Positions 25,103-33,087 of a stretch of 64,000 nt of DNA are shown in pieces. This DNA comes from Sphingomonas faeni. GTDB lineage: Bacteria > Pseudomonadota > Alphaproteobacteria > Sphingomonadales > Sphingomonadaceae. The stretch lies in NCBI RefSeq assembly GCF_030817315.1, contig NZ_JAUSZF010000001.1, positions 1,472,501 through 1,536,500 of the forward strand, in the 5' to 3' direction. Both the position numbers and the translations under genes were made by a program. Position 1 is the first letter of the stretch; each line of letters starts with the position of its first letter. Under the pieces are notes generated by a model. The model did not search any database. It saw nothing but the letters and a program-made list of their open reading frames with translations, and was not told the origin of the DNA.

Positions 25103-26746
25103 GTGAAAGCACTTATCGCCGCGCTCCTGCTGACTTCGGCCGCTTCGGTCTCCGCCCAGACCTCACCGATACCCGCGCCGCCAACGCCGGCGGCGGCTCC
25201 CGCCACCCCGCCGAAACTGATCGTTGCGATCTCGGTCGACCAGTTCGCCGCCGACCTGTTCCAGCAATATCGCAACCATTACACCGGCGGCTTCACCCGG
25301 CTGCTGAACGGCGCGGTGTTTCCGAGCGGGTATCAGAGCCATGCCGCGACCGAGACGTGCCCTGGTCACTCGACGATCCTGACCGGCATGCGGCCCGCGC
25401 ATACCGGGATCATCGCCAACAACTGGGTCGATCAGCGCGCCGGGCGGCCCGACAAGATCGTCTATTGCTCGGAGGACGAGCGCGTCACGGGGAGCACGCA
25501 CGACAGCTACACCGTGTCGGACATGCATCTGAAGGTGCCGACGCTCGGCGAGATGATGAAGGCGCGCGATCCGCGGACGCGCTCGGTGTCGGTCGCGGGC
25601 AAGGATCGCGCGGCGGTGATGATGGGCGGCCACAAGGTCGACGAGCTCTGGTGGTGGGACGGCAAGACGTACGTCTCCTACGCCGACCGCGCGGTGCCGC
25701 CGGCCGTGCAGCGTACGCGCGACGCCGTCGCCGCGCTGATCGCCAAGCCGCAGGCGGCGTTGCCGCTGCCCGGCTATTGCGCGGGCGTGAACCATCCGAT
25801 CGTGATCGCGGGCAAGACCTACGGCCAGGGCCGCTTCGAGCGCGAGTCGGGCGATGCGAAGGGCTTCCGCGTGTCGCCGGCGTCGGATGCCGCGGTGTTC
25901 GCGATGGCGGCGGCGCTGGTGCAGGACATGAAGCTCGGCAAGGGGCCGCAGACCGACATCATCGATATCGGCGCGTCGGCGACCGATTATATCGGCCATA
26001 CCTACGGCACGCAGGGCACCGAGATGTGCATTCAGATGGCGCAGCTCGACAAGACGCTGGGCGATTTCCTTGACGTGATGGACGAGACCGGGGTCGATTA
26101 CGAGGTCGTGCTGACCGCCGATCACGGCGCGCACGACGCGACCGAGCGGCAACAGCAGCGGGCGATGCCGATGGAGGCGCACATGGACGAGAACGTGCTG
26201 GCCAAGCAGGTCGGCACGGCGATCGCCAAGGACATGGGGCTGTCGAGGAGCGTGCTGCTCGGCACCGAGGGCGACGTCTATATCGATGATTCGCTGCCGG
26301 AGAAGACGCGCGCGAAGGTGCTCGGAGAAGCGCTGCGCCGGTATCGCGCGCTGCCGCAGATCGCGGGGGCGTACTCCGCCGCCGAGATCATGGCGACGCC
26401 GATGGCCAAGTCTCCGCCCGAGACCTGGACGCTGATCGAGCGGGCCCGTGCGTCGTTCGATCCGGAGCGCTCGGGGCAGTTGGTGGTGCTGCTCAAGCCG
26501 CGCGTGACGACGATCGTGTCGCCGGCGAGCGGCTATGTCGAGACGCATGGCTCACCATGGGATTACGATCGCCGGGTGCCGATCCTGTTCTGGCGCAAGG
26601 GTATGACGGGGTTCGAGCAGCCCCTGTCGGTGGAGACGGTGGATATCGTGCCGACCTTGGCCGCGACGATCGGGTTGCCGGTGAAGGGGCTGGACGGGCG
26701 GTGCCTCGATCTCGATCCGGGTGCAGCGAGCACGTGTCCGAGCTGA
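25103..26746 (+). CDS. exported alkaline phosphatase-superfamily enzyme (PafA / type I phosphodiesterase-like)
   Basis: Periplasmic metal-dependent phosphatase or phosphodiesterase of 547 residues. A signal peptide (MKALIAALLLTSAASVSAQ) precedes a Pro/Ala linker and the core. Asp46 in ISVDQF and probable nucleophile Thr85 in ETCPGHSTILTGMRPAHTG begin the bimetal site; other ligands are in DIGASATDYIGHTYG and LTADHGAHDATER (about 330-345), and in HGSPWDYDRRVPILFW near the end. These blocks match PafA-like phosphate-irrepressible phosphatases and nucleotide pyrophosphatases. Two cysteines near the C-terminus (GRCLDLDPGAASTCPS) could form a disulfide made by the neighbouring Dsb system. It probably scavenges phosphate from organic esters. 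Confidence 0.9.
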   Translation: MKALIAALLLTSAASVSAQTSPIPAPPTPAAAPATPPKLIVAISVDQFAADLFQQYRNHYTGGFTRLLNGAVFPSGYQSHAATETCPGHSTILTGMRPAHTGIIANNWVDQRAGRPDKIVYCSEDERVTGSTHDSYTVSDMHLKVPTLGEMMKARDPRTRSVSVAGKDRAAVMMGGHKVDELWWWDGKTYVSYADRAVPPAVQRTRDAVAALIAKPQAALPLPGYCAGVNHPIVIAGKTYGQGRFERESGDAKGFRVSPASDAAVFAMAAALVQDMKLGKGPQTDIIDIGASATDYIGHTYGTQGTEMCIQMAQLDKTLGDFLDVMDETGVDYEVVLTADHGAHDATERQQQRAMPMEAHMDENVLAKQVGTAIAKDMGLSRSVLLGTEGDVYIDDSLPEKTRAKVLGEALRRYRALPQIAGAYSAAEIMATPMAKSPPETWTLIERARASFDPERSGQLVVLLKPRVTTIVSPASGYVETHGSPWDYDRRVPILFWRKGMTGFEQPLSVETVDIVPTLAATIGLPVKGLDGRCLDLDPGAASTCPS

Positions 26747-26770
26747 GCAAGGTCTTGCTCGCCTTGGTGT

Positions 26771-26822
26771 GTTCTCCCGCGAAGGCGGGAGTCCAATCTG
26801 GCTCCCGCCTTCGCGGAAGAAC
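26771..26822. repeat. paired inverted palindromes (TTCTCCCGCGAAGGCGGGAG family)
   Basis: TTCTCCCGCGAAGGCGGGAG and its inverse CTCCCGCCTTCGCGGAAGAA are separated by a short centre (TCCAATCTGG). It lies 25 bases after the phosphatase stop, placed as a terminator would be. Confidence 0.85.
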
Positions 26823-26877
26823 ATACTTTGAGGCTGGCATGGCGCCTTCCCCCTTGCCCGTCATCCTGCCCTCTCCC

Positions 26878-26961
26878 CGTCATCCTGACGAAAGTCAGGA
26901 TCCAGAGCCACAAAGGGCGGCGCCCGTTACCCTGAATCCTGACTTTCGTCAGGATGACGGA
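26878..26961. repeat. paired inverted palindromes (CTGACGAAAGTCAG family)
   Basis: CGTCATCCTGACGAAAGTCAG then GATCCAGAG, and the inverse CTGACTTTCGTCAGGATGACG, flank about 35 bases. Same family as 5439 and 29373. Together with the pair before it, it fills the 240-base gap between the phosphatase and the broken beta-helix gene. Confidence 0.93.
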
Positions 26962-26986
26962 GAGGGGTCGGCGAAGGTCCGAGCGC

Positions 26987-27907
26987 TTACCGCGTCTCGA
27001 ACGGCCGCAACCCCGCTCCTAGGCGGTTCGTGCCAAGTGCCAGCTTGTCATGGCTATAATCCGCCAGGAAAGCCGGGCTGCTGCTATCCCCAGTAGACAA
27101 CCGCGCATCGTTCCCCTCCACCCGCAACCCGGTCGAACGGTACGTCTTCGCCTCCGCTGCGACCACGATCAGCCCGATGTGGTTCTCCTTGTTCCGCCCC
27201 CGCACGAACGTGTTGCGCGCAATGAGGCCGGTCGCGCCTTCGGGAAGGTCGATCATGTAGTTCGTCCTGCGCCCGGCGGTATCGTCGAAGCTGTTGTCGG
27301 TGATCGACACGGTCGGCACGCGCAGCTTGACGTAGTGCCCGCCCGTCCCACGCTCGAACCGCGAATTGATGATCGTCACGCTGCCCATGTTCGCGAGGTA
27401 GATCGCGTGCGAACAGCCGGGGGACTCGCCGCACTGGCCTAGCCCCTGCGAACGTCGAATGATCGATCGTGATCTTCTTCGAGGTCGGTTCTCATCCGAG
27501 AATGACCTCCTGGCTGTCGAGGAACATCGCGTTCGTGACGGTCAGGTTGCCCATCTCGCTGCGAATCCCCGCGCCGTTGCCGCCCGACACGCGGTAGCCG
27601 CGGAAGACGAGGCCATCGACGACCGAGCCTTGCCCCCGCAGTACCAGCGCCGCCTTATCCTCGCACGCCACCATCTCGAATATAGCGGTGCCCGGCTTGA
27701 CCGCCTTGAAGGTGATGCGACCGCGGCCTGCACCGCGCATTGCCGGTATGTGCCGGGCGCGATCAGGATCGTCGCGGTGCCCATGCGGATCGACGACACG
27801 GCCTCTTGCAACGTCGCGAACCCCTGACCGTCGACCGTGAATGGCGCAGCCCCTTGCGCGAACGCGGGAGCGGCGAACAGCGCGAGCGCCAGCAACGTTC
27901 GTTTCAC
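26987..27907 (-). pseudogene. broken gene for an exported right-handed beta-helix protein
   Basis: Read leftward from a GTG at 27907 (GGAGGG 8 bases upstream), the first frame gives signal peptide KRTLLALALFAAPAFAQG and VDGQGFATLQEAVSSIRMGTATILIAPGTYRQCAVQ, then loses sense near 27725-27740. The next frame continues GRITFKAVKPGTAIFEMVACEDKAALVLRG to SQEVILG, where a TGA at 27492-27494 interrupts; the same frame goes on with SKKITIDHSTFAG. Near 27437, inside a GGGG run, the frame shifts again to GLGQCGESPGCSHAIYLANMGSVTIINSRFERG and runs to the end at 26987. The pieces are collinear parts of one beta-helix (pectate-lyase-like repeat) protein of about 305 residues. With two frameshifts and a stop it is unlikely to be functional. 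Confidence 0.82.
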
Positions 27908-28155
27908 CTGAAAACCCTCCTTTTTCCGCGACAATGGCTCGCCAGCGACGTTCGTTGCGTGATCGCCTGGAACGGCGCGCTTCGGCCAGTCGCCCCCCAC
28001 CCATTTCGACGCCTGTCTCGATATGACGCAGCGGACAGAATGAACCGAGACGGGCCGATTGGGACATCGATAGGTTGCCGCGCCCGCTTCCCCCGAATAC
28101 TGTCGCACCCGTAACGAAGCCGGCGGGGGGAACCGATCGGTGCCGGGGGATCCAG

Positions 28156-29364
28156 ATGCACGCCATGACGCCGACGGAGGTTTTCCTCCTCGCGATACTT
28201 ATCATTTTCACCGCGCCGTATCTGGTGTGGCGACTGGGGCGAACCGATTACTGGGCGCCGCTGGTGGTAGTGCAGATCTTCGGCGGCATCCTGCTCGGGC
28301 CGGGTGTGCTCGGCGCGGCGTATCCCGATTATTACGCGACGATCTTCACGCCCGCGACGATGGGTTCGCTGAACGGCATCGCCTGGTGGGCGGTGATGAT
28401 GTTCGTGTGGGTCGCCGGCATCGAACTCGATATCGGCGAGGCGTGGAAGCGGCGGGGGGAGACCGGTGTGACCGCAGGGCTCGCGCTCGCGGTGCCGCTG
28501 ATCACCGGCAGCATCGCTGCGGCGCTGATGCTGCGTTACCCCGGCTGGCGCGGGCCGGACGGCGCGACGTGGCAAGTGGTGCTCGGCATCGGCATGGCCT
28601 GCGCGGTCACCGCTCTTCCCATCCTCGTGCTGTTCCTCGAAAAGCTCGAGATCCTGCGCGAACCAATTGGCCAGCGTATCCTGCGCTATGCCAGCCTCGA
28701 CGACATCGCGATCTGGGGCGTACTCGCGCTGATCTTGCTCGATTGGGAGCGCGTCGGTCGGCAGGGCGGCTTTCTGGTCGGGTTCGCGGTCGCCACAATG
28801 CTGGTGCGCAAGCTGATGGGGATGATCGAGGAGAGCGACCGCTGGTATGTCAGCCTAATCTGGCTTGCGGGTTGCGGGTTCGCGGCGGACTGGGCGGGGC
28901 TGCACTTCATGGTCGGCGCATTCCTGTCGGGCGCGGTGCTCGACGCCAAGTGGTTCACGACGGCGAAGATGGACCAGTTCCGCCACTTCGTGCTGCTCGC
29001 GGTAATGCCGGTGTTCTTCCTGTCGACGGGCCTGAAGACACAGTGGGCGGTTGGCGGCTATGCCGTGTTCGGCGCGGCGGCGTTGCTGCTGGTCGCGTCG
29101 GTCGGCGGCAAGCTCGCAGGGGTTCACGCCGCCGGGCGGATCCTGAAATGGCGGCCGGGCGAGGCCTCGGCGATCGGCTGGCTGCTCCAGACCAAGGCGC
29201 TGATAATGATCATCTTCGTCAACATCCTGCTGGATAAGAAGATCATCACCAACGAGACCTTCACCGCACTACTTCTGATGGCGCTCGCGAGCACGATGCT
29301 GACCGTGCCGATGGTCGCACCGAAGTTGAAGAAGCTGGCGGGGCTGGTGGGGAAGAGCGCCTGA
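28156..29364 (+). CDS. CPA2-type cation/proton antiporter (Kef/Na+-H+ exchanger family)
   Basis: Inner-membrane exchanger of 402 residues with about 12 hydrophobic segments, starting TPTEVFLLAILIIFTAPYLVWRL. Family blocks include FGGILLGPGVLGAAYPD near 37-53, the segment MMFVWVAGIELDI, MACAVTALPILVLFLEK, and ASLDDIAIWGVLALILL, where the Asp-Asp near residue 182 corresponds to the ion-binding acidic residues of the NhaA/CPA fold. The C-terminus stops after the membrane domain; there is no TrkA-N or TrkA-C regulatory domain, unlike KefB/C. ATG 28156 has GGGGGA 6 bases upstream. Ion selectivity cannot be told. Confidence 0.88.
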   Translation: MHAMTPTEVFLLAILIIFTAPYLVWRLGRTDYWAPLVVVQIFGGILLGPGVLGAAYPDYYATIFTPATMGSLNGIAWWAVMMFVWVAGIELDIGEAWKRRGETGVTAGLALAVPLITGSIAAALMLRYPGWRGPDGATWQVVLGIGMACAVTALPILVLFLEKLEILREPIGQRILRYASLDDIAIWGVLALILLDWERVGRQGGFLVGFAVATMLVRKLMGMIEESDRWYVSLIWLAGCGFAADWAGLHFMVGAFLSGAVLDAKWFTTAKMDQFRHFVLLAVMPVFFLSTGLKTQWAVGGYAVFGAAALLLVASVGGKLAGVHAAGRILKWRPGEASAIGWLLQTKALIMIIFVNILLDKKIITNETFTALLLMALASTMLTVPMVAPKLKKLAGLVGKSA

Positions 29365-29372
29365 CCCCCGCC

Positions 29373-29455
29373 CGTCATCCTGACGAAAGTCAGGATCCAG
29401 AGTAACGAACGCCGTGCTGCTTGGCTCTGGATCCTGACTTTCGTCAGGATGACGG
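29373..29455. repeat. paired inverted palindromes (CTGACGAAAGTCAG family)
   Basis: CGTCATCCTGACGAAAGTCAG plus GATCCAGAG is mirrored by CTCTGGATC plus CTGACTTTCGTCAGGATGACG across about 25 bases. It separates the convergent antiporter and pspF genes, a likely two-way transcription end. Confidence 0.95.
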
Positions 29456-29464
29456 ACGTTGGGG

Positions 29465-30502
29465 TTAAGCTCCCGCGTTGAGCAGGTCGTGACGTTTAAG
29501 AGCGTGGCGGAGTTGGTCGTAGCTCAGGCCTAGCGCTTCGGCGGTGGCGCGCTGGTTGAAGCGGTGTTCCGCCAGGGCGCGTGACAACAGGTCGCGTTCG
29601 AACCGGGATACGCGAGACTTGAAGTCGGAAGGGCCTTCCTCGCACGCGACCACCGGGTCCTCGCCTTCGTCCGCCTCGGCAGCACGTGGGGTCACCACCA
29701 TGGGTTTCGCCGCAGCTGAAGCGCCGGGGCGATGCGGCGACTGGAACGGGTCGATCTCGATCGCATCGATCGGCCCGGCCTGTTCCCATCGATACACCGC
29801 GCGCTCGACGACGTTGCGCAACTCACGCACGTTCCCCGGCCAGCGATACGCGATCAGCGCGTCCATCGCCGCCGGGCCGAACCCCTCCCAGCGTTCGCGC
29901 CCTAGCTCCGACGCCATCCGCCGGCCAAAATGCTCGGCAAGGACGACCACGTCGCCGGTCCGCGCGCGCAACGGCGGCAACGTCACGACCTCGAACGACA
30001 ACCGGTCGAGCAGATCGGCGCGAAACTCATGCCGGTCGACCTTGTCGGGCAGATGCTCGTTGGTCGCCGCCACGATCCGCACGTCGACGCGCATCGGCCG
30101 CGACGAGCCGATCCGGGTGATCTCGCCATATTCGACCGCGCGCAGCAACCGGTCCTGCGCCGCCATCGACAGCGTGCCCAGCTCGTCGAGGAACAACGTC
30201 CCCCCATCGGCCTCCTCGAACCGCCCTACCCGCGCCTTGGTCGCACCGGTGAACGCGCCCGCCTCATGCCCGAACAATTCCGCCTCGATCAGCGTCTCGG
30301 GCAACGCCGCGCAGTTCATGATGACCAAAGGCTGGTCCCACCGCGGCGACAGGCGATGCAGGCGCTCGGCGACCAGTTCCTTGCCCGTCCCACGCTCGCC
30401 GATCACCAGCACCGGGCGGTCCAAAGCTGCCGCCCGAGACGCACGTTCGAGCGCTGCCATGAACGTGCCGGACTCGCCGATGACCTGTGTCGTTCGCTCC
30501 AT
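29465..30502 (-). CDS. pspF: sigma-54-dependent activator PspF
   Basis: AAA+ enhancer-binding protein of 345 residues that opens sigma-54 promoters of the psp genes. It lacks a receiver domain, as PspF does. Visible parts: Walker A VIGERGTGKE near 32-41, the sigma-54-contact loop GAFTGAT, Walker B GGTLFLDELG, the arginine-rich sensor region GNVRELRNVVERAVYRW, and a C-terminal Fis-type helix-turn-helix FNQRATAEALGLSYDQLRHALKRH. In related systems PspA binds PspF and holds it off. Divergent from the psp operon and sharing its 170-base control region. ATG 30502 starts MERTTQVIGES; the longer open frame upstream crosses the promoter and is not coding. Confidence 0.94.
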   Translation of the reverse strand: MERTTQVIGESGTFMAALERASRAAALDRPVLVIGERGTGKELVAERLHRLSPRWDQPLVIMNCAALPETLIEAELFGHEAGAFTGATKARVGRFEEADGGTLFLDELGTLSMAAQDRLLRAVEYGEITRIGSSRPMRVDVRIVAATNEHLPDKVDRHEFRADLLDRLSFEVVTLPPLRARTGDVVVLAEHFGRRMASELGRERWEGFGPAAMDALIAYRWPGNVRELRNVVERAVYRWEQAGPIDAIEIDPFQSPHRPGASAAAKPMVVTPRAAEADEGEDPVVACEEGPSDFKSRVSRFERDLLSRALAEHRFNQRATAEALGLSYDQLRHALKRHDLLNAGA

Positions 30503-30602
30503 GACGAAGATGTGGCGCGAATTCCCAACTCTTGGCAAGCTTACGCCAACGCCCGAACACCCAAAATCGCGCAAACCCCTGCAATTCGGCCATTTTCGAA
30601 AC

Positions 30603-30618
30603 TGGCACGACAGATGCA
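30603..30618 (+). promoter_or_regulatory. sigma-54 promoter of the psp operon
   Basis: TGGCACGACAGATGCA matches the consensus TGGCAC-N5-TTGCA with the GG and GC ten bases apart, with one difference (A for the first T of TTGC). It lies about 57 bases before the first small gene of the operon and downstream of pspF on the other strand. The stretch 30520-30600 is where PspF and IHF sites would be expected, but I cannot define them. Confidence 0.82.
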
Positions 30619-30674
30619 ATGCTTGAGGCAACCCGCCGAATAGCGGAACCAACCAGTCTTAAAGGGGACCCACC

Positions 30675-30818
30675 ATGTTCAACACCAACATCGCCCGCAC
30701 CGTCGTCGCCACCCTCTGCACCATCGTCGTCAGCGCAACCTGCGTCCTCGGTGCGGTCGGTCCCGCCATCGCAAACAACGCAACGCCTATCGCGGTACAT
30801 ACCTCGATCGTGGCATAA
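30675..30818 (+). CDS. 47-residue exported peptide, first gene of the psp operon
   Basis: A short gene with AAAGGGGA 8 bases before its ATG. The product starts MFNTNIARTVVATLCTIVVS, a classical signal peptide with a basic n-region and hydrophobic core, and has a probable AIA cleavage site near residue 33, leaving a 14-residue tail NNATPIAVHTSIVA; alternatively it stays as a single-helix membrane peptide. It lies between the sigma-54 promoter and pspA (52-base spacer), so it should be induced by envelope stress together with PspA. I do not recognise a named family. Codon use resembles its neighbours. Small exported genes of this kind are easily missed by annotation. Confidence 0.7.
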   Translation: MFNTNIARTVVATLCTIVVSATCVLGAVGPAIANNATPIAVHTSIVA

Positions 30819-30870
30819 GACCCCGACGGCTCCCCGAGAGCCTCGGGCCGACCCCTGGAGTAGGATTTAC

Positions 30871-31536
30871 ATGGGCATCTTTTCCCGCACCCGCGACATC
30901 GTCGCCGCCAACTTCGCCGATCTTATCGAGAAGGCCGAAGACCCGTCGAAGATGATCCGCATGATCATCCTCGAGATGGAGGAGACGCTGGTCGAGGTCC
31001 GCGCCTCCGCCGCGCGCACCATCGCCGACCAGAAGGAGATGCGCCGCCATATCTCGAAGCTGGAGCAGCTTCAGGACAACTGGACCGAGAAGGCCGAACT
31101 GGCGCTGAGCAAGGACCGCGAGGACCTCGCCAAGGCTGCCCTGGTCGAACGGCAAAAGGCGTTCGACATGGCCGAGCAGCTCAAGGCCGAAGTCGGCGTA
31201 CTCGACGATGCGCTTCGGGCGTCGGAAGAGGACATCGCCAAGCTCCAGACCAAGCTCCGCGAGGCGCGCACCAAGCAGAACGCGGTGCAGACTCGGCTCG
31301 AAAGCGCGAACAACCGCACCCGGCTTCGGGAAATGTACAACGGTCCGAAGACGCACGAGGCGTTCAGCCGCTTCGAGATCCTCGACCGCCGCGTCGACGA
31401 GGCCGAGGGCCGCGCGGACGCGATGGGGCTCGGGGTCGTCAAGACGCTCGAGGAGGAAATCGCCGAGCTGCGCAGCGACGACAAGGTCAACGCCCAGCTC
31501 GCCGCGCTGAAAGCGCGCATGAAGAAGGACGATTGA
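30871..31536 (+). CDS. pspA: phage shock protein A
   Basis: ESCRT-III/IM30-family peripheral membrane protein that coats and stabilises the stressed inner membrane and, when free, inhibits PspF. The 221-residue product starts MGIFSRTRDIVAANFADLIEKAEDP, the amphipathic membrane-binding helix and conserved loop, followed by MIRMIILEMEETLVEVRASAART and long coiled coils through about residue 190. ATG 30871 is used because MGIFSR is the invariant start and GGAGTAGGA lies upstream; longer frames from 30532 run through the promoter and leader gene. pspB follows after one base. Confidence 0.96.
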   Translation: MGIFSRTRDIVAANFADLIEKAEDPSKMIRMIILEMEETLVEVRASAARTIADQKEMRRHISKLEQLQDNWTEKAELALSKDREDLAKAALVERQKAFDMAEQLKAEVGVLDDALRASEEDIAKLQTKLREARTKQNAVQTRLESANNRTRLREMYNGPKTHEAFSRFEILDRRVDEAEGRADAMGLGVVKTLEEEIAELRSDDKVNAQLAALKARMKKDD

Positions 31537-31537
31537 G

Positions 31538-31825
31538 ATGGATGACCTGACCCCCGTTCTCGTCTGCGCGGTATTGTTCATCGGGCTGCCGTGGGTGATC
31601 CTGCACTACATTACCAAGTGGAAGCAGGCGCCGCGGATCACCGAGGAAGACGAGAAGCTGCTCGACGAGATGCAGATGCTCGCCCGCCGCCTCGAAGACC
31701 GCGTGATGACCGTCGAACGGATCATCGCCGCCGACAATCCGGACTGGAAGCCGGGCCTCGGCACCACGCAATCGCCGTATCTGTCGGACCAGCAATCCGA
31801 CCGCACTTCTGATCGGAGGAACTGA
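31538..31825 (+). CDS. pspB: phage shock protein B
   Basis: Inner-membrane protein of 95 residues that with PspC senses membrane stress and binds PspA. One N-terminal membrane helix (VLVCAVLFIGLPWVILHYI, about 7-25) is followed by KWKQAPRITEEDEKLLDEMQMLARRLEDRVMTVERII, the cytoplasmic coiled coil typical of PspB, and a disordered tail longer than in E. coli (75 residues there). It begins directly after pspA and ends one base before pspC, so all three are one operon. Confidence 0.92.
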   Translation: MDDLTPVLVCAVLFIGLPWVILHYITKWKQAPRITEEDEKLLDEMQMLARRLEDRVMTVERIIAADNPDWKPGLGTTQSPYLSDQQSDRTSDRRN

Positions 31826-31826
31826 A

Positions 31827-32210
31827 ATGTCCGGCAGCCGCACCCAGTTTTACCTCGATAAGCAGAATGCCAAGTGGAAGGGCGTCTGCGCCGGGATCTC
31901 CGATTATACCGGGATCGACGTGCTCTTCGTCCGCGTCGCGATGGTCGTGCTCACGCTCGCCGGCGGCTTTCCCTGGACGCTGCTTGCCTATTGGCTGGTC
32001 GCCTGGATGGGGCATGCCAAGCCGATCGGGCTGTACGAGACGCCCGACGACGCGAAGTTCTGGCAGGGAGTGCGGTCGAACCCGAAGCGCTCGACCGCCG
32101 AGGTCCGGAGCAAGTTCCGCGACATCGACCGCCGCCTCGCCGACATCGAGACGCATTATACCAGCCGCAACAGCACCAGCCTCGCGGCAGAGATCGACAG
32201 CCTGCGCTGA
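31827..32210 (+). CDS. pspC: phage shock protein C
   Basis: Envelope stress sensor of 127 residues. The PspC domain is clear: FYLDKQNAKWKGVCAGISDYTGIDVLFVRVAMVVLTLAGGFPWTLLAYWLVAWM (about 8-60), with the GVCAGI motif and a membrane helix pair, then a cytoplasmic or periplasmic helical region KRSTAEVRSKFRDIDRRLADIETHYTSRN with coiled-coil pattern. The gene starts one base after pspB. In known systems PspC takes PspA away from PspF upon stress. Confidence 0.94.
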   Translation: MSGSRTQFYLDKQNAKWKGVCAGISDYTGIDVLFVRVAMVVLTLAGGFPWTLLAYWLVAWMGHAKPIGLYETPDDAKFWQGVRSNPKRSTAEVRSKFRDIDRRLADIETHYTSRNSTSLAAEIDSLR

Positions 32211-32231
32211 GACGCGGCGTCAACAGGGAGA

Positions 32232-32549
32232 ATGACGATGAATTGGGGTGGACCTGGGCTCGTGATCGCGATCATCGCCATCACGACCATCGGCTGGATC
32301 GCGAACAACTGGATCCGTACCAAGCACGGCTATCCGCCGAGCGACGACTGGGGCAACTCGATGAACTGGGGAGGTGGGCACAAGCAGGACCCGGCAAGCG
32401 AACGAAAAGTCGAACTGCTCAGCAGCGAGAACGAGCGCCTCACCGGCCAGGTTTTCCGTCTCGAGGAGCGGATCGCGGTCCTCGAACGCATCGCCACCGA
32501 TCCCGCCGAGCGCACCGCTCGTGAAATCGAAGCGCTTCGCCACCGCTAA
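32232..32549 (+). CDS. small PspB-like membrane/coiled-coil protein (psp operon gene 5)
   Basis: A 105-residue protein with one N-terminal membrane helix (PGLVIAIIAITTIGWIANNWI, about 8-28), a Trp/Gly-rich linker (SDDWGNSMNWGGGHKQDP), and a coiled coil ENERLTGQVFRLEERIAVLERIATDPAERTAREIEALRHR. The motif LEERIAVLERI resembles PspB (LEDRVMTVERI) and the next two gene products, and the topology is the same. It lies 21 bases after pspC in the same direction, preceded by AGGGAGA. I cannot name a family beyond PspB-like; it probably sits in the inner membrane with its coil in the cytoplasm and could bind PspA or PspC. Confidence 0.78.
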   Translation: MTMNWGGPGLVIAIIAITTIGWIANNWIRTKHGYPPSDDWGNSMNWGGGHKQDPASERKVELLSSENERLTGQVFRLEERIAVLERIATDPAERTAREIEALRHR

Positions 32550-32573
32550 GCCCACGACGTTGGAGAGATACCG

Positions 32574-32816
32574 ATGAATCCCTTTTCCATGGTCGTCTGC
32601 ATCGTCCTGATCGTGATGGTCGCCAGGGTCCTGACTGCCCGTTACCGCGCGATGGAAAATATCCCGCAGAATCCGGTCGACAGCATCGACGCCCTTCGGC
32701 TGCGCGACGAAGTGCAGCAGATGAAGGAGCGCATCCAGGTCCTGGAGCGCGTGATCACCGACAACCACAAGAGCGTCGATCTCGACCGAGAGATCGAACG
32801 GCTCCGCGACCGCTAG
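32574..32816 (+). CDS. small PspB-like membrane/coiled-coil protein (psp operon gene 6)
   Basis: An 80-residue protein: membrane helix FSMVVCIVLIVMVARVLTA (about 4-22), a short linker, then the coiled coil LRLRDEVQQMKERIQVLERVITDNHKSVDLDREIERLRDR. The KERIQVLERV motif repeats that of the previous and next genes. GGAGAGA lies upstream of the ATG, 24 bases after the preceding stop. Overall size and layout match PspB or the PspD-sized members of psp operons, but sequence recognition stops there. Confidence 0.76.
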   Translation: MNPFSMVVCIVLIVMVARVLTARYRAMENIPQNPVDSIDALRLRDEVQQMKERIQVLERVITDNHKSVDLDREIERLRDR

Positions 32817-32827
32817 AGGAGGCGGAC

Positions 32828-33067
32828 ATGATCGAACCTAACGTCTACATCATCCTGGCGCTGGCGAGCCTTGTAGGGCTGGCGATGATCGTCGGGGGCG
32901 GATTGGCCGGATGGCGCGGCTGGCTCTCGCTGCGGCGGATGGAACTGGACCAGATGCAGGACGGTCGCATGCCGGTGGCGGTGTCGACCGGATCGCGGAT
33001 CGAGATCGCGGACCTGAAGGAGCGCATCAAAAAGCTCGAAGCGATCGCCGCCGGGGTGGATCTATAG
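32828..33067 (+). CDS. small PspB-like membrane/coiled-coil protein (psp operon gene 7)
   Basis: A 79-residue protein with a longer hydrophobic N-terminus (VYIILALASLVGLAMIVGGGLAGW, about 6-29), the segment LSLRRMELDQMQDGRMPVAVSTGSRIEIADLKERIKKLEAIAAGVDL, and the same LKERIKKLEAI coil motif, here at the very C-terminus. AGGAGGCGG precedes its ATG, 11 bases after the previous stop. It is the last gene of the run; a paired palindrome follows 20 bases later, a likely operon end. Confidence 0.75.
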   Translation: MIEPNVYIILALASLVGLAMIVGGGLAGWRGWLSLRRMELDQMQDGRMPVAVSTGSRIEIADLKERIKKLEAIAAGVDL

Positions 33068-33087
33068 GGTCTCTTCGGAAGCCGTGG

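Noticed and set aside
30532..30870. Upstream extension of pspA through the promoter and leader gene
   Set aside because: It would cross the sigma-54 promoter and a separate small gene; PspA invariably starts MGIF.
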